Source: CAYVRJ01 sp964453645
Lineage (GTDB): Bacteria; Bacillota; Clostridia; Christensenellales; JAWKQI01
Direction: 5' to 3'
Assembly: GCA_964453645.1 (NCBI GenBank)
Contig: CAYVRJ010000003.1
Coordinates: 62,001 to 126,000 of the forward strand
DNA length: 64,000 nucleotides
The notes under the pieces are model-generated. The model saw only the letters and a program-made list of their open reading frames with translations, was not told the origin of the DNA and made no database searches. Position numbers and translations under genes: made by a program. Below are positions 54,841 to 63,502 of the stretch, one piece after another (positions within the stretch are counted from its first letter, which is position 1; every line of letters starts with the position of its first letter).

Positions 54841-55491
54841 CTACATGTATTCCAACAAAAATATGCGGGTACGCTTTTTCATATCCCGTTTATCCACCAC
54901 AATGGAGTTTCTGCCCGTGCGGGAAACGTCGTAGTGTACGTTTGCAAGGTCGGTAAAGGCGTGGATGGGGGCAATGTTCTTATCCGTTCTGTCCGTCAAA
55001 TAATGCATGGGTAAAATCATGTTGGGGGTAAGTTTATCGATAATTTCAAGGGCTTCCTTGGCATCGATGGTGAACGTTCCGCCAACAGGAATCATGAGCA
55101 CGTCAATACTGCCCAGCTCCTCCACCAGCTCGTCGGAAAGCACGTGGGCTAAATCCCCCAAGTGGAGAATGGAAGCGCCGTCCATCACAACTTTATAGAT
55201 GATGTTCTTGCCACGATCTGCCCCTTCGGATTTGTCGTGAAAGGTTTCATAGCCATAAATTTTTGCATTGCCAACGGTGTATTGCCCGGGGGCTGAAATT
55301 TTTTCGCACTTGCCCAAAACCACTTCATCTGCGGCGTTGTGGCCGTCGTGCTGATGGGTCATGAGCACACAGTCGCAAGAAAGTTTCGGCTGTTCATAAC
55401 CTACAGTTGAATCGTAGGGATCTATTAAAATAACAGTATTACTTTCTGAACGAAGTGAAAAAAACGAATGCCCAAACCATTCAATAATCAT
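54841..55491 (-). CDS. MBL-fold metal-dependent hydrolase, UPF0173-like
   Basis: 216-residue metallo-beta-lactamase-fold hydrolase, like Bacillus YtkL. The metal motif reads THQHDGHN, where the family consensus is HxHxDH; both flanking histidines and the last His are kept but the Asp is shifted by one. Later ligands are present in LHLGDLAH and MHYLTD. The start overlaps the upstream DUF1934 gene by four bases. Substrate unknown. Confidence 0.8.
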   Translation of the reverse strand: MIIEWFGHSFFSLRSESNTVILIDPYDSTVGYEQPKLSCDCVLMTHQHDGHNAADEVVLGKCEKISAPGQYTVGNAKIYGYETFHDKSEGADRGKNIIYKVVMDGASILHLGDLAHVLSDELVEELGSIDVLMIPVGGTFTIDAKEALEIIDKLTPNMILPMHYLTDRTDKNIAPIHAFTDLANVHYDVSRTGRNSIVVDKRDMKKRTRIFLLEYM

Positions 55492-55928
55492 GTTTCTTCA
55501 CTCTCCTTTTCCACAATATTTTTATATTTCAAACTATATTTGTTGCAAAACCGTTCTTTTTCCACCCCAATTTGATACACAAGCTCAATCTCTCCGCCGT
55601 TGTCGCAGTCTTTGTGGGCGACTTTAATGGGCAAGATGTTGATGCTGGTGGTGCCAAACTCAGTGGTATACAGCCCCACAAAGGGTTTGCCGTTCACAAA
55701 GACAAACCGGGTGGGAAACAAACCCTTGCGCTCCATGGTGATGGTTTCTCCATCCAGCGTGATTGCGGTGGTGTGACCGGGGAAACCAAAGACTTCGCTC
55801 TCCAGGAAGCTCAACACAGTGGTATCGTTTTTGTTGGTCTTTTCACCTTCGGTGATGAAATTGAGAGCACCTCCCGAAATACCTGCAATGGTTTGCTCAC
55901 TGGTAATATTTAAAAGTATCTTTTCCAT
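55488..55928 (-). CDS. DUF1934-like beta-barrel protein
   Basis: 146 residues, soluble, all-beta. It resembles the YwiB/DUF1934 calycin-like family: the FGTTSINILPIKVAHKDCDNGGEIELVYQIGVE segment matches the family end from memory (a short piece of which, GGEIELVYQI, is the clearest). Function unknown. AAGGAAG precedes the ATG. Coupled by a 4-base overlap to the MBL hydrolase downstream. Confidence 0.6.
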   Translation of the reverse strand: MEKILLNITSEQTIAGISGGALNFITEGEKTNKNDTTVLSFLESEVFGFPGHTTAITLDGETITMERKGLFPTRFVFVNGKPFVGLYTTEFGTTSINILPIKVAHKDCDNGGEIELVYQIGVEKERFCNKYSLKYKNIVEKESEET

Positions 55929-56037
55929 TTCAATCTTCCTTCTTTGGTGTTTGAAAAAAGTTTCAACACACCCCTAGTGATATGATAGCTTATTTTTTAA
56001 AAAAAATCCATAATTATTTTAAATTTTTATATTTTTT

Positions 56038-56067
56038 TTGACAGCAAAGCTAAAAATATGTTATCCT
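56038..56067 (+). promoter_or_regulatory. Promoter of the kor-moe-moa gene run
   Basis: TTGACA, 18 bases, TATCCT, about 36 bases before the korD start. Confidence 0.65.
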
Positions 56068-56103
56068 ATTTATTGATTTTATGTTTTAAGGAAGTGATTT
56101 GTT

Positions 56104-56304
56104 ATGGTTGCGAAATTTAAACGTGACGAGTGCAAGGGGTGTTCATTGTGCGTGAGCGCATGTCCCAAGAAAATTATTGAAATATCAAAAACTGCACTCA
56201 ACGCAAAGGGGTATCACCCGGCGGAGTTAATCGATGAAGCAAGCTGTATTGCCTGCGGTGCTTGTGCAAAAATGTGCCCCGACGTGGTCATTGAAATTTA
56301 TTAG
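56104..56304 (+). CDS. korD: 2-Oxoacid:ferredoxin oxidoreductase delta (ferredoxin) subunit
   Basis: 66-residue two-[4Fe-4S] ferredoxin: CKGCSLCVSACP and CIACGACAKMCP. It carries electrons from the catalytic subunits to ferredoxin. First gene of the four-subunit set in order delta, alpha, beta, gamma. Substrate (2-oxoglutarate, or branched 2-oxoacids as in Vor) is not determined by this subunit. Confidence 0.88.
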   Translation: MVAKFKRDECKGCSLCVSACPKKIIEISKTALNAKGYHPAELIDEASCIACGACAKMCPDVVIEIY

Positions 56305-56319
56305 ATAAAGGTGAAGTGT

Positions 56320-57384
56320 ATGGCAAAAAAATTAATGAAGGGCAACGAAGCCATTTCGGAAGCTGCAATACAGGCGGGATGCAGATTCTTCTTTGGTTAT
56401 CCCATAACGCCCCAAAACGAAATCCCCGAATATATGTCCCGCCGTATGCCCCAGGTGGACGGCTGTTTCTTACAGGCAGAGAGTGAAATCGCTGCCATCA
56501 ACATGGTTTACGGCGCTGCCGGTGCGGGAGCTAGGGTTATGACATCCTCCTCCTCCCCCGGAATCAGCTTAAAACAGGAGGGCATCTCTTATATCGCCTG
56601 TGCCGAACTTCCCTGCGTCATCGTGAACATGGTTCGTTCGGGCCCAGGGCTGGGGGGCATCCTGCCCGCACAGTCCGACTACTTCCAAGCGGTGAAGGGC
56701 GGAGGCCACGGAGACTACAGAATGCTGGTCTATGCCCCTGCCACCATCCAGGAAGCAACGGATTTGGTGCAGGAAGCTTTTGAAGCAGCAGATTATTATC
56801 GCATCCCCTGCATGATTATGGGAGATGGCATGATCGGCCAAATTATGGAACCGGTGGAACTGCGTCCCGCAAAAAAGAGGGACTTGCCTAAAAAAGACTG
56901 GGCCACCACAGGCTGGGCCGATAAATCCCGCCCTAGGGCTGTTGTCAACTCTTTGTATATTAAGAGCGAAGAGATGAACGAGGTCATCGCTCGGCTGACA
57001 AAAGTATATGCGGCCATCGAACGGGATGAAGTGAAGTTTGAGGAATACAAGAGCGAAGATGCGGATATCGTATTTGTTGCGTATGGTACCACTGCCCGCA
57101 TATGTAAAGTGGCCGTAAACCGCTTGCGGGAAGAGGGAATTAAAGCGGGACTCATTCGTCCCATCACCCTGTGGCCTTTCCCCAAAGACATCATCGCCAA
57201 GCGCGCGGATAGCGCCAAAGCCTTCCTCACCGTTGAGATGAGTTTGGGGCAAATGGTGGAAGACGTTCGCCTGTGCGTAAACGGCAAAAAACCCGTTGAG
57301 TTTTATGGCACTGTGGGCGGTGTGGTTCCCAACTTTAAAGATATTATTGAAAAAGCAAAGAAAATTCTTGCGGAGGTGAAATAA
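56320..57384 (+). CDS. korA: 2-Oxoacid:ferredoxin oxidoreductase alpha subunit
   Basis: 354-residue pyrimidine-domain subunit of a ThDP-dependent oxidoreductase, converting a 2-oxoacid and CoA to acyl-CoA and CO2 with reduction of ferredoxin. Segments: KGNEAISEAAIQAGCRFFFGYPITPQNE, MTSSSSPGISLKQEGISY, and SGPGLGG. The ATG giving MAKKLMKG is chosen after AAGGTGA; a GTG three codons upstream lacks a site. The 2-oxoglutarate or 2-oxoisovalerate enzymes are the closest types. Confidence 0.87.
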   Translation: MAKKLMKGNEAISEAAIQAGCRFFFGYPITPQNEIPEYMSRRMPQVDGCFLQAESEIAAINMVYGAAGAGARVMTSSSSPGISLKQEGISYIACAELPCVIVNMVRSGPGLGGILPAQSDYFQAVKGGGHGDYRMLVYAPATIQEATDLVQEAFEAADYYRIPCMIMGDGMIGQIMEPVELRPAKKRDLPKKDWATTGWADKSRPRAVVNSLYIKSEEMNEVIARLTKVYAAIERDEVKFEEYKSEDADIVFVAYGTTARICKVAVNRLREEGIKAGLIRPITLWPFPKDIIAKRADSAKAFLTVEMSLGQMVEDVRLCVNGKKPVEFYGTVGGVVPNFKDIIEKAKKILAEVK

Positions 57385-57385
57385 C

Positions 57386-58129
57386 ATGGCACAAACGTTT
57401 AAAAAAACCTCCATGTTAACCGATACCCCCTTTCACTACTGCCCCGGATGTACCCATGGAATCGTGCACCGGCTGGTTGCGGAGTGCATCGAGGAGCTGA
57501 ATATGGGGGACAAGGCAGTGGGCGTTGCACCCGTTGGGTGTGCAGTGTTTGCCTACAAATACTTTAACTGCGATATGCAAGAGGCAGCTCACGGCAGAGC
57601 ACCTGCCGTTGCAACCGGCGTAAAGCGGGTACACCCGAACAACCTGGTGTTTACCTACCAGGGAGACGGTGACTTGGCATCCATCGGCATGGCGGAGATC
57701 GTTCACGCTGCCGGCAGAGGTGAGAAGATTACCACCATATTCATCAACAATGCCATCTATGGCATGACGGGCGGACAGATGGCTCCCACAACACTGGTTG
57801 GGCAAACAACAACAACCTCCCCCTATGGCAGAAAAGCGGAGCACTGCGGTATGCCGTTAAAAATGGCAGAAATGCTTTCAACCGTTGCGGGCAGCGCCTA
57901 TATTGCGCGGACGAGCGTGCACAACGTAGCCGGGGTCAACAAAACAAAGGCAGCCATCAAGCGTGCGTTTGAGGCACAGATCAACGGGGAAGGGTTCTCC
58001 ATGGTGGAGATTTTGTCCACTTGTCCCACAAACTGGGGTATGACGCCCCTGCAATCGTTGGAGTGGGTAAAAACCGATATGATCCCTCAATTCCCCTTAG
58101 GCGTATATAAAGGAGAAGACAGCAAATGA
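57386..58129 (+). CDS. korB: 2-Oxoacid:ferredoxin oxidoreductase beta subunit
   Basis: 247-residue ThDP-binding subunit. CPGCTHGIVHRL at the N-terminus, and the ThDP/Mg motif GDGDLASIGMAEIVHAAGRGE near residue 93 followed by FINNAIYGMTGGQMAPTT. GGAGG lies before the ATG. Overlaps the gamma-subunit start by four bases. Confidence 0.9.
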   Translation: MAQTFKKTSMLTDTPFHYCPGCTHGIVHRLVAECIEELNMGDKAVGVAPVGCAVFAYKYFNCDMQEAAHGRAPAVATGVKRVHPNNLVFTYQGDGDLASIGMAEIVHAAGRGEKITTIFINNAIYGMTGGQMAPTTLVGQTTTTSPYGRKAEHCGMPLKMAEMLSTVAGSAYIARTSVHNVAGVNKTKAAIKRAFEAQINGEGFSMVEILSTCPTNWGMTPLQSLEWVKTDMIPQFPLGVYKGEDSK

Positions 58130-58662
58130 CAAACGAAATGATATTTGCGGGTTTTGGCGGTCAGGGCGTGTTGCTCATGGGGCAGCTCGTCACCTATGCC
58201 GGTATGTATGAAGAGAAGAGCGTTTCTTGGTGCCCGGCCTACGGCCCCGAGATGCGGGGAGGTACTTGCAATTGCAGCGTGGTGGTGGACGACGAAATGG
58301 TGGGAAGCCCCATCGTCTCCGAAGCGGATACGTTAATCGTTATGAACCAGCCCAGCTTGGAAGCCTTTGAAAACAAGGTGAAACCCGGCGGAAAGCTGTT
58401 TATCAATTCGTCGCTCATCGAACTTAAGTGCAAGCGGTCGGACATCGAAGTATATTACGTGCCCTGCAACGAAATTGCAGACGAGCTGGGTAATGTGCGC
58501 TGTGCGAACATGGTCATGCTGGGCGCGGTGATCGAAAAGACAAAGGTGGTTTTACCCGCCAACGTGATTGAAGCTTTAAAAACTATTATGGGGGAGAAAA
58601 AAGCTCACCTGATCCCACTTAACGAGACAGCAATCAGTAAGGGTGCGCAAAGTGTAGCTTAA
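58126..58662 (+). CDS. korC: 2-Oxoacid:ferredoxin oxidoreductase gamma subunit
   Basis: 178-residue gamma domain, with the family signature FAGFGGQGVLLMGQL at the N-terminus and SWCPAYGPEMRGGTCNC near residue 38. It completes the delta-alpha-beta-gamma complex. TAATG overlap with the next, MOSC-like gene links the complex to the cofactor genes. Confidence 0.9.
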   Translation: MTNEMIFAGFGGQGVLLMGQLVTYAGMYEEKSVSWCPAYGPEMRGGTCNCSVVVDDEMVGSPIVSEADTLIVMNQPSLEAFENKVKPGGKLFINSSLIELKCKRSDIEVYYVPCNEIADELGNVRCANMVMLGAVIEKTKVVLPANVIEALKTIMGEKKAHLIPLNETAISKGAQSVA

Positions 58663-59006
58663 TGAAGATTGTAAGTTTCACCGAGACGGCAAAAGCAGAC
58701 TTAACGCTGCAATACAAAATAGCTCTGCCCGAGGACAAGGTGCTGGGGCTTTGTGAAAAGCGTTTTGCTGCAGACGGTTATTTCGATGGAGACAGGCTTG
58801 AAATTTCCGTGGGAGACACCATTTTTGTTGGAGGTGCCGAACTTAGGGTTACGTCTATTAAACAAAAGTGTTATCCCAACTGTGAAATTACGGGCAAGGA
58901 CATTCCGTGCAGCCTGAAAAACAATGTGTATTTTTGCGACATCATAGCACAGGGGGAAATTACTCCCGGCGATGAGCTGAAAATACAAAAAAACAGCGAT
59001 GCTTGA
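58662..59006 (+). CDS. Short MOSC-like domain protein
   Basis: 114 residues. The end resembles the C-terminal part of MOSC domains, which handle sulfur or molybdopterin-bound groups: CYPNCEITGKDIPCSLKNNVYF then GEITPGDELKI, parallel to CHGGCEIKKQTGDCIMPKRG and GGTLTVGTKI in the MOSC domain at 63495. It is shorter than a normal MOSC protein (about 150). Its ends overlap korC by one base and moeA by eight. Function unknown; likely in cofactor handling. Confidence 0.5.
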   Translation: MKIVSFTETAKADLTLQYKIALPEDKVLGLCEKRFAADGYFDGDRLEISVGDTIFVGGAELRVTSIKQKCYPNCEITGKDIPCSLKNNVYFCDIIAQGEITPGDELKIQKNSDA

Positions 59007-60204
59007 AGTTATAAGCTTTGAAACGGCACTGAAGGTGCTAAAAGATACATTTCAAAATAAAAGGCGTATCCTTGAGCGAAGGGTAGAAGATGCGGCAGGG
59101 TTTGTTGTGGGCGAAGATGTTGTCAGCCCCATATCCCTGCCCCCTTTTGATCGGGCCACTATGGACGGTTACGCCCTGTGCGCACAGGATGTGGTGGGCA
59201 TTTCGGAGAGTTTTCCCGCCATGTTAAAATGTGTGGGTTGCGTTGCCATGGGGGAAGTGCCCGACTTTGGGATACAACCCGGCCAGTGCGCAAAAATACC
59301 CACCGGCGGTTGCCTGCCCAAAGGGGCGGATTGCGTTGCTATGGTGGAACACAGCGAAACGCTCATGGATGATACCGTGCTGATCTACAAAAGCTTGAGT
59401 ATCTATGAAAACGTTTTGAGACAAGGCCAGGATATAAGGCGGGGTGATGTGGTGGTTAAAAGAGATACGCCTCTCACCCCTGTTGCCATGGGTGCACTGT
59501 CGGGAGTGGGGCTTAACACCGTGAAGGTGTTCGATGCGTTAACCGTTGGACTGATCTCCACAGGTAATGAAATTATCCCCCCCGGCCAGGAACTTTACCC
59601 GGGTAAAGTATATGAGGTCAACGCTTCGGCAATCGGTGCAAAGCTCACATCCTGCGGATTCCCATCCAAGTACTTCGGAATCATACGAGACGAATTTGAA
59701 CTGCTGCGCAAAACCATGGAGCAAGCATTAGAGCAGTGTGACGTGGTGATTCTCTCGGGGGGAAGTTCGGTGGGTACACTGGATTACACCCTTAGGGTGA
59801 TCGATAGCCTAAGCGGCAAGCTCATGGTCAACGGCCTTGCCATCAAGCCGGGTAAACCCACCATCTGTGCAGACGTGGGGGGCAAGCCGGTGTTTGGGCT
59901 GCCGGGGCATCCGGTCTCGGCCTATATGATCTTTTGTATCGTGGTGCTGCCCTTGCTCTGCCAATTGTCGGGCAGGCAGGGAGAAGTAAAAACCACAACA
60001 GCAGTACTCAACCAAAACTATGCCGCCAATGCGGGCAGAGATGAATTTGTGCCCGTTTCGCTTGGTTCCGATGGTTCGGCACAGCCCGTTCGGGTGAAAT
60101 CGGGCATGTTTGCAACTCTGTTAAACGCCCATGGTTATATCCGCATTCCCCGCAACACCGAAGGGCTTCGCAGGGGCGAGCGGGTGGACGTCACTTTATT
60201 TTAA
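58999..60204 (+). CDS. moeA: Molybdopterin molybdenumtransferase MoeA
   Basis: Inserts molybdate or tungstate into adenylylated molybdopterin. 401 residues, normal length. Family segments: PPFDRATMDGYAL near residue 50, KIPTGGCLPKGADCVAMVEH, ISTGNEIIPPG, ILSGGSSVGTLDYT (the MoCF GGTS-type motif) and GLPGHPVSAYMIF. Followed 12 bases later by a second MoeA domain protein, so this organism carries two, often one each for Mo and W. Confidence 0.92.
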   Translation: MLEVISFETALKVLKDTFQNKRRILERRVEDAAGFVVGEDVVSPISLPPFDRATMDGYALCAQDVVGISESFPAMLKCVGCVAMGEVPDFGIQPGQCAKIPTGGCLPKGADCVAMVEHSETLMDDTVLIYKSLSIYENVLRQGQDIRRGDVVVKRDTPLTPVAMGALSGVGLNTVKVFDALTVGLISTGNEIIPPGQELYPGKVYEVNASAIGAKLTSCGFPSKYFGIIRDEFELLRKTMEQALEQCDVVILSGGSSVGTLDYTLRVIDSLSGKLMVNGLAIKPGKPTICADVGGKPVFGLPGHPVSAYMIFCIVVLPLLCQLSGRQGEVKTTTAVLNQNYAANAGRDEFVPVSLGSDGSAQPVRVKSGMFATLLNAHGYIRIPRNTEGLRRGERVDVTLF

Positions 60205-60216
60205 AGGTGGTGGAGC

Positions 60217-62082
60217 ATGAGAAACATATACCTATCCAGTGTGGATCTTGAACATGCACTGTCTATGCTAGAGCGTTTGCCCATTCCTGCGGCCACTGAA
60301 TGGATTGATTCCACGGGTTGTTTGGGTAGGGTGTGCGCTTCTTCGGTGTGGGCACAGCGCTCCAGCCCTTCATACACTGCATCGGCCATGGACGGCATTG
60401 CTGTGCTGGCAGAAAGAACAAAGGATGCAAACGAGAAGAACCTATTAAAGTTAGTTGAAAATCAAGACTTTGTCTATGTGAACACGGGGGAGAAGGTTCC
60501 AAAAGGGTTCGACAGCGTGATCATCATAGAAAACGTCATTCAAATAGAGGGGGAAGTGTTTATAGCAAGCCCCATTGCCCCTTTTGAAAATGTGCGCCCG
60601 GTGGGGGAAGATATCACCCAAGGGGAACTGTTGCTCCCCGCAAACCGGGAGATCACCCCTCCCGACATCGGAGCCCTGCTCTCGGGGGGAATCACCCAAA
60701 TTGAGGTATGGAAGAAGCCGTTGGTGGGGGTTATCCCCACGGGAAACGAACTGATCTCCCCCTATGAAGAGGCTTGCGAGGGTAAGATTGTGGAGTCCAA
60801 CTCCTCCATGTTTGCCGCATATATTCATGAGTTTGGAGGAGTATCCAAGGTTTATCCCATTGTACCCGATGAAATTGAAAAGATCGAGGTTTCGGTTAAA
60901 CAAGCAGTTGCCGAGTGCGACATCGTGCTCATTGGCGCAGGTTCTTCTGCGGGCAGCAGAGACTTCACAAAGACAGTGGTGGAGCGCTTGGGAGTGGTGT
61001 TGTGTCACGGGTTAAATATTAAGCCGGGTAAACCCTGCGTGGTGGGCACAATCCAAAACAAACCCGTCATCGGCGTGCCGGGATATCCCGTTTCCGCCTG
61101 CGTGGTGATGGAAGAACTTGTTTATCCCTTGTTGTCTTTTTATACGCGCAAGGTGGTGAAAAAACCGCAAACAGTTGAAGCAGTGATTTCAAAAAACGTG
61201 TTGTCCGGCGTGAAGAGCGAAGAGTACGTCCGTGTGAAGCTGGGTAACGTGGGGGACAGACTGATTGCTGCACCCCTGCCCCGGGGAGCGGGTATGCTCA
61301 CGTCTCTGGTTCGGGCAAACGGCATTGTGAAGATTCCCCGCAATGCAGAGGGGTATTCTGCCAACGAGAGAGTCACAGTTCACCTTCGGCAGGACATTGA
61401 GAAGATTAATGATACCTTGGTGGTGATTGGCAGTCACGACCCGGTGATCGATATTGTCAACGACTTCATGGGTAATATTTCATCCACCCACGGGGGAAGT
61501 ATGGGGGGCATACTGGCCCTTATGAACCATCAGGCTCACGTTGCGCCCATCCACCTGCTTAACGAGACGGACGGCAGTTACAACATCTCCTACGTCACGA
61601 AGTATTTAAAAGACGTTGCGCTGTTTAAGTTCGTGTCCCGCACACAGGGGTTTATGGTGAAGAAGGGCAACCCCAAGGGCATTCGCGATGTTCAAGATTT
61701 GCTATTAAAAGGCGTGTCCTACATCAACCGTCAGACGGGTTCGGGCACGAGAATTCTGCTGGATTATTTGCTAAAGCAAAGGGAACTCGATCCGTCGGGA
61801 ATCTATGGATATACCCGCTGTGAGACCACCCACATGACAACGGCTGCTGCTGTTGCTAACGACGTGGACTGTGCCCTAGGAGTGCTGAGTGCGGCAAATG
61901 CCTTTGGTTTGGACTTTATCCCCGTGTGTGATGAAGAGTACGATTTGGCAATTCCCACGGCCTACCTTGAATTACCTGTGATCCAAACGCTGTTTGAAGT
62001 GGTACAAAAACCGGAGTTTTTGCAAAGGCTGGACGAACTGGGCGGGTATAAGACGGACGGAATGCTTCAAAGGAAGTTGTAA
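60217..62082 (+). CDS. MoeA fused to a periplasmic-binding-protein-like domain
   Basis: 621 residues: a MoeA domain (about 1-395: SPSYTASAMDGIAVLAE, YVNTGEKVPKGFDSVI, IPTGNELISPY, IGAGSSAGSRDFT, GVPGYPVSACVV), then a PBP-like domain (about 400-621: VVIGSHDPVIDIVNDFM, INRQTGSGTRILLDYLL, YELDLAIPTAY-like end). This fusion is known in Clostridia and archaea; the second domain resembles ligand-binding domains of ModE/LysR-type regulators and may bind the oxyanion or cofactor. GGTGG lies before the ATG. Confidence 0.9.
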   Translation: MRNIYLSSVDLEHALSMLERLPIPAATEWIDSTGCLGRVCASSVWAQRSSPSYTASAMDGIAVLAERTKDANEKNLLKLVENQDFVYVNTGEKVPKGFDSVIIIENVIQIEGEVFIASPIAPFENVRPVGEDITQGELLLPANREITPPDIGALLSGGITQIEVWKKPLVGVIPTGNELISPYEEACEGKIVESNSSMFAAYIHEFGGVSKVYPIVPDEIEKIEVSVKQAVAECDIVLIGAGSSAGSRDFTKTVVERLGVVLCHGLNIKPGKPCVVGTIQNKPVIGVPGYPVSACVVMEELVYPLLSFYTRKVVKKPQTVEAVISKNVLSGVKSEEYVRVKLGNVGDRLIAAPLPRGAGMLTSLVRANGIVKIPRNAEGYSANERVTVHLRQDIEKINDTLVVIGSHDPVIDIVNDFMGNISSTHGGSMGGILALMNHQAHVAPIHLLNETDGSYNISYVTKYLKDVALFKFVSRTQGFMVKKGNPKGIRDVQDLLLKGVSYINRQTGSGTRILLDYLLKQRELDPSGIYGYTRCETTHMTTAAAVANDVDCALGVLSAANAFGLDFIPVCDEEYDLAIPTAYLELPVIQTLFEVVQKPEFLQRLDELGGYKTDGMLQRKL

Positions 62083-62084
62083 CC

Positions 62085-63035
62085 ATGGTAGATGAATATG
62101 GGCGAACAATAAATTATATCCGCATATCGATCACCGATCGGTGCAACTTGCGCTGCCGCTACTGCATGCCAAAGGACGGGGTGCAGTTAAAAAACCACAG
62201 CGACATTATGACCTACGAGGAGATTTTATTTTTCATCTCCCGGTTGGGTCCAAACGGAATTGATAAGGTGCGCATCACCGGGGGAGAGCCCCTCCTGCGC
62301 AGGGGAGTGACGGAGTTTGTTAAGAATTGCGTTGCAACAAAGGGCATTCGGGAAGTGAACCTAACCACCAACGGCATTTTGCTGCCCAAATACGCAAAGC
62401 AATTATCAGATGCGGGGCTTCACTCCATCAATTTAAGTTTAGATACCTTAGACCGGGAGCGATACGCCCAAATCACCCGGGGCGGAGATGTACAGCAAGC
62501 GCTAGACGGCCTTCATGCCGCACTTTTGGCAAACATACCCGTTGTAAAGATTAACTGCGTGGCAACCAAGAGTGTGTTGAGTGAACTGGATGCGTTTATG
62601 GCCTTAATTAAGGATAAACAGATATACCTTCGCTTCATTGAATTGATGCCTTTGGGAGAAGGAAAAAATTTTACTGGCGCTTATGTGAGTACCTGTGATA
62701 TAATAAATCATATAGATGGACTGCACGAGGCAGAGGATGTTTTTGCAGGCCCTGCAAAGTATTATGCAAAAGAGGGCTACGCAGGCAAAATTGGCTTTAT
62801 TTCGGCCATGTCCCACAGCTTTTGTGCCCGGTGCAACCGCATACGGTTGACTTCCACAGGCCAGTTGATACCTTGCCTGAATTCCAGTGACACAGTGGAT
62901 ATTCGGCAGTACACGAAGTTAAAAGACGCAAAAGGCATTGATGAAAGTTTACAGTTGGTGCTCAGGAAAAAACCTGCAAGCCACAACTTTGAGACGAATG
63001 CACTTTTGCGCAACATGAACGAGGTGGGCGGATGA
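62085..63035 (+). CDS. moaA: GTP 3',8-cyclase
   Basis: First enzyme of molybdopterin synthesis, a radical SAM protein converting GTP to 3',8-cyclo-7,8-dihydro-GTP. 316 residues. The N-terminal cluster motif is CNLRCRYCMP; the C-terminal cluster ligands are CARCNRIRLTSTGQLIPC. It ends in the conserved Gly-Gly needed for activity. GGAAG lies before the ATG. Overlaps moaC by four bases. Confidence 0.95.
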   Translation: MVDEYGRTINYIRISITDRCNLRCRYCMPKDGVQLKNHSDIMTYEEILFFISRLGPNGIDKVRITGGEPLLRRGVTEFVKNCVATKGIREVNLTTNGILLPKYAKQLSDAGLHSINLSLDTLDRERYAQITRGGDVQQALDGLHAALLANIPVVKINCVATKSVLSELDAFMALIKDKQIYLRFIELMPLGEGKNFTGAYVSTCDIINHIDGLHEAEDVFAGPAKYYAKEGYAGKIGFISAMSHSFCARCNRIRLTSTGQLIPCLNSSDTVDIRQYTKLKDAKGIDESLQLVLRKKPASHNFETNALLRNMNEVGG

Positions 63036-63502
63036 GCTTTACACATTTTGATGAATCCGGCAGGGGCAAAATGGTGGATATAAGCGAAAAGAAGATCACC
63101 GTTCGCAAGGCGATCGCCACCGGAAAAATATCCATGCAGCAGGAAACCATATCCCTCATCAAGGCCATGGGGGTTAAGAAGGGGGACGTGCTGGGGGTAG
63201 CCCAGGTGGCAGCGATTATGGCGGCGAAGAATACGTCGTCCATCATCCCAATGTGTCACAACATCCCACTGGAGGGTGTTGATATTGCATTCGAAGTGAA
63301 CGCAAGCAGCATAACAATTCGGGTTACCGTCACCACAACGGGTAAGACGGGCGCAGAAATGGAAGCGCTGACTGCGGCAAGTGTGGGACTACTCACCATT
63401 TACGACATGTGTAAGGCTCACGACAAGACAATGGAAATGGGCCAAATTTCCTTGGTTGCAAAATCCGGGGGAAAATCTGATTTTGGAGGAGAGCATGGCT
63501 AA
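63032..63502 (+). CDS. moaC: Cyclic pyranopterin monophosphate synthase
   Basis: Converts the MoaA product to cyclic pyranopterin monophosphate. 156 residues. Family segments: MVDISEKKITVRKA, IPMCHNIPLEGVDI near residue 72, TGAEMEALTAASVGLLTIYDMCKA (with the catalytic Lys and Asp). ATGA overlap with moaA; the stop lies inside the next gene's start. Confidence 0.94.
   Translation: MSFTHFDESGRGKMVDISEKKITVRKAIATGKISMQQETISLIKAMGVKKGDVLGVAQVAAIMAAKNTSSIIPMCHNIPLEGVDIAFEVNASSITIRVTVTTTGKTGAEMEALTAASVGLLTIYDMCKAHDKTMEMGQISLVAKSGGKSDFGGEHG

Noticed and set aside
56569..57414. 281-codon open frame opposite korA
   Set aside because: Shadow frame; the plus-strand gene has clear family motifs and operon context.
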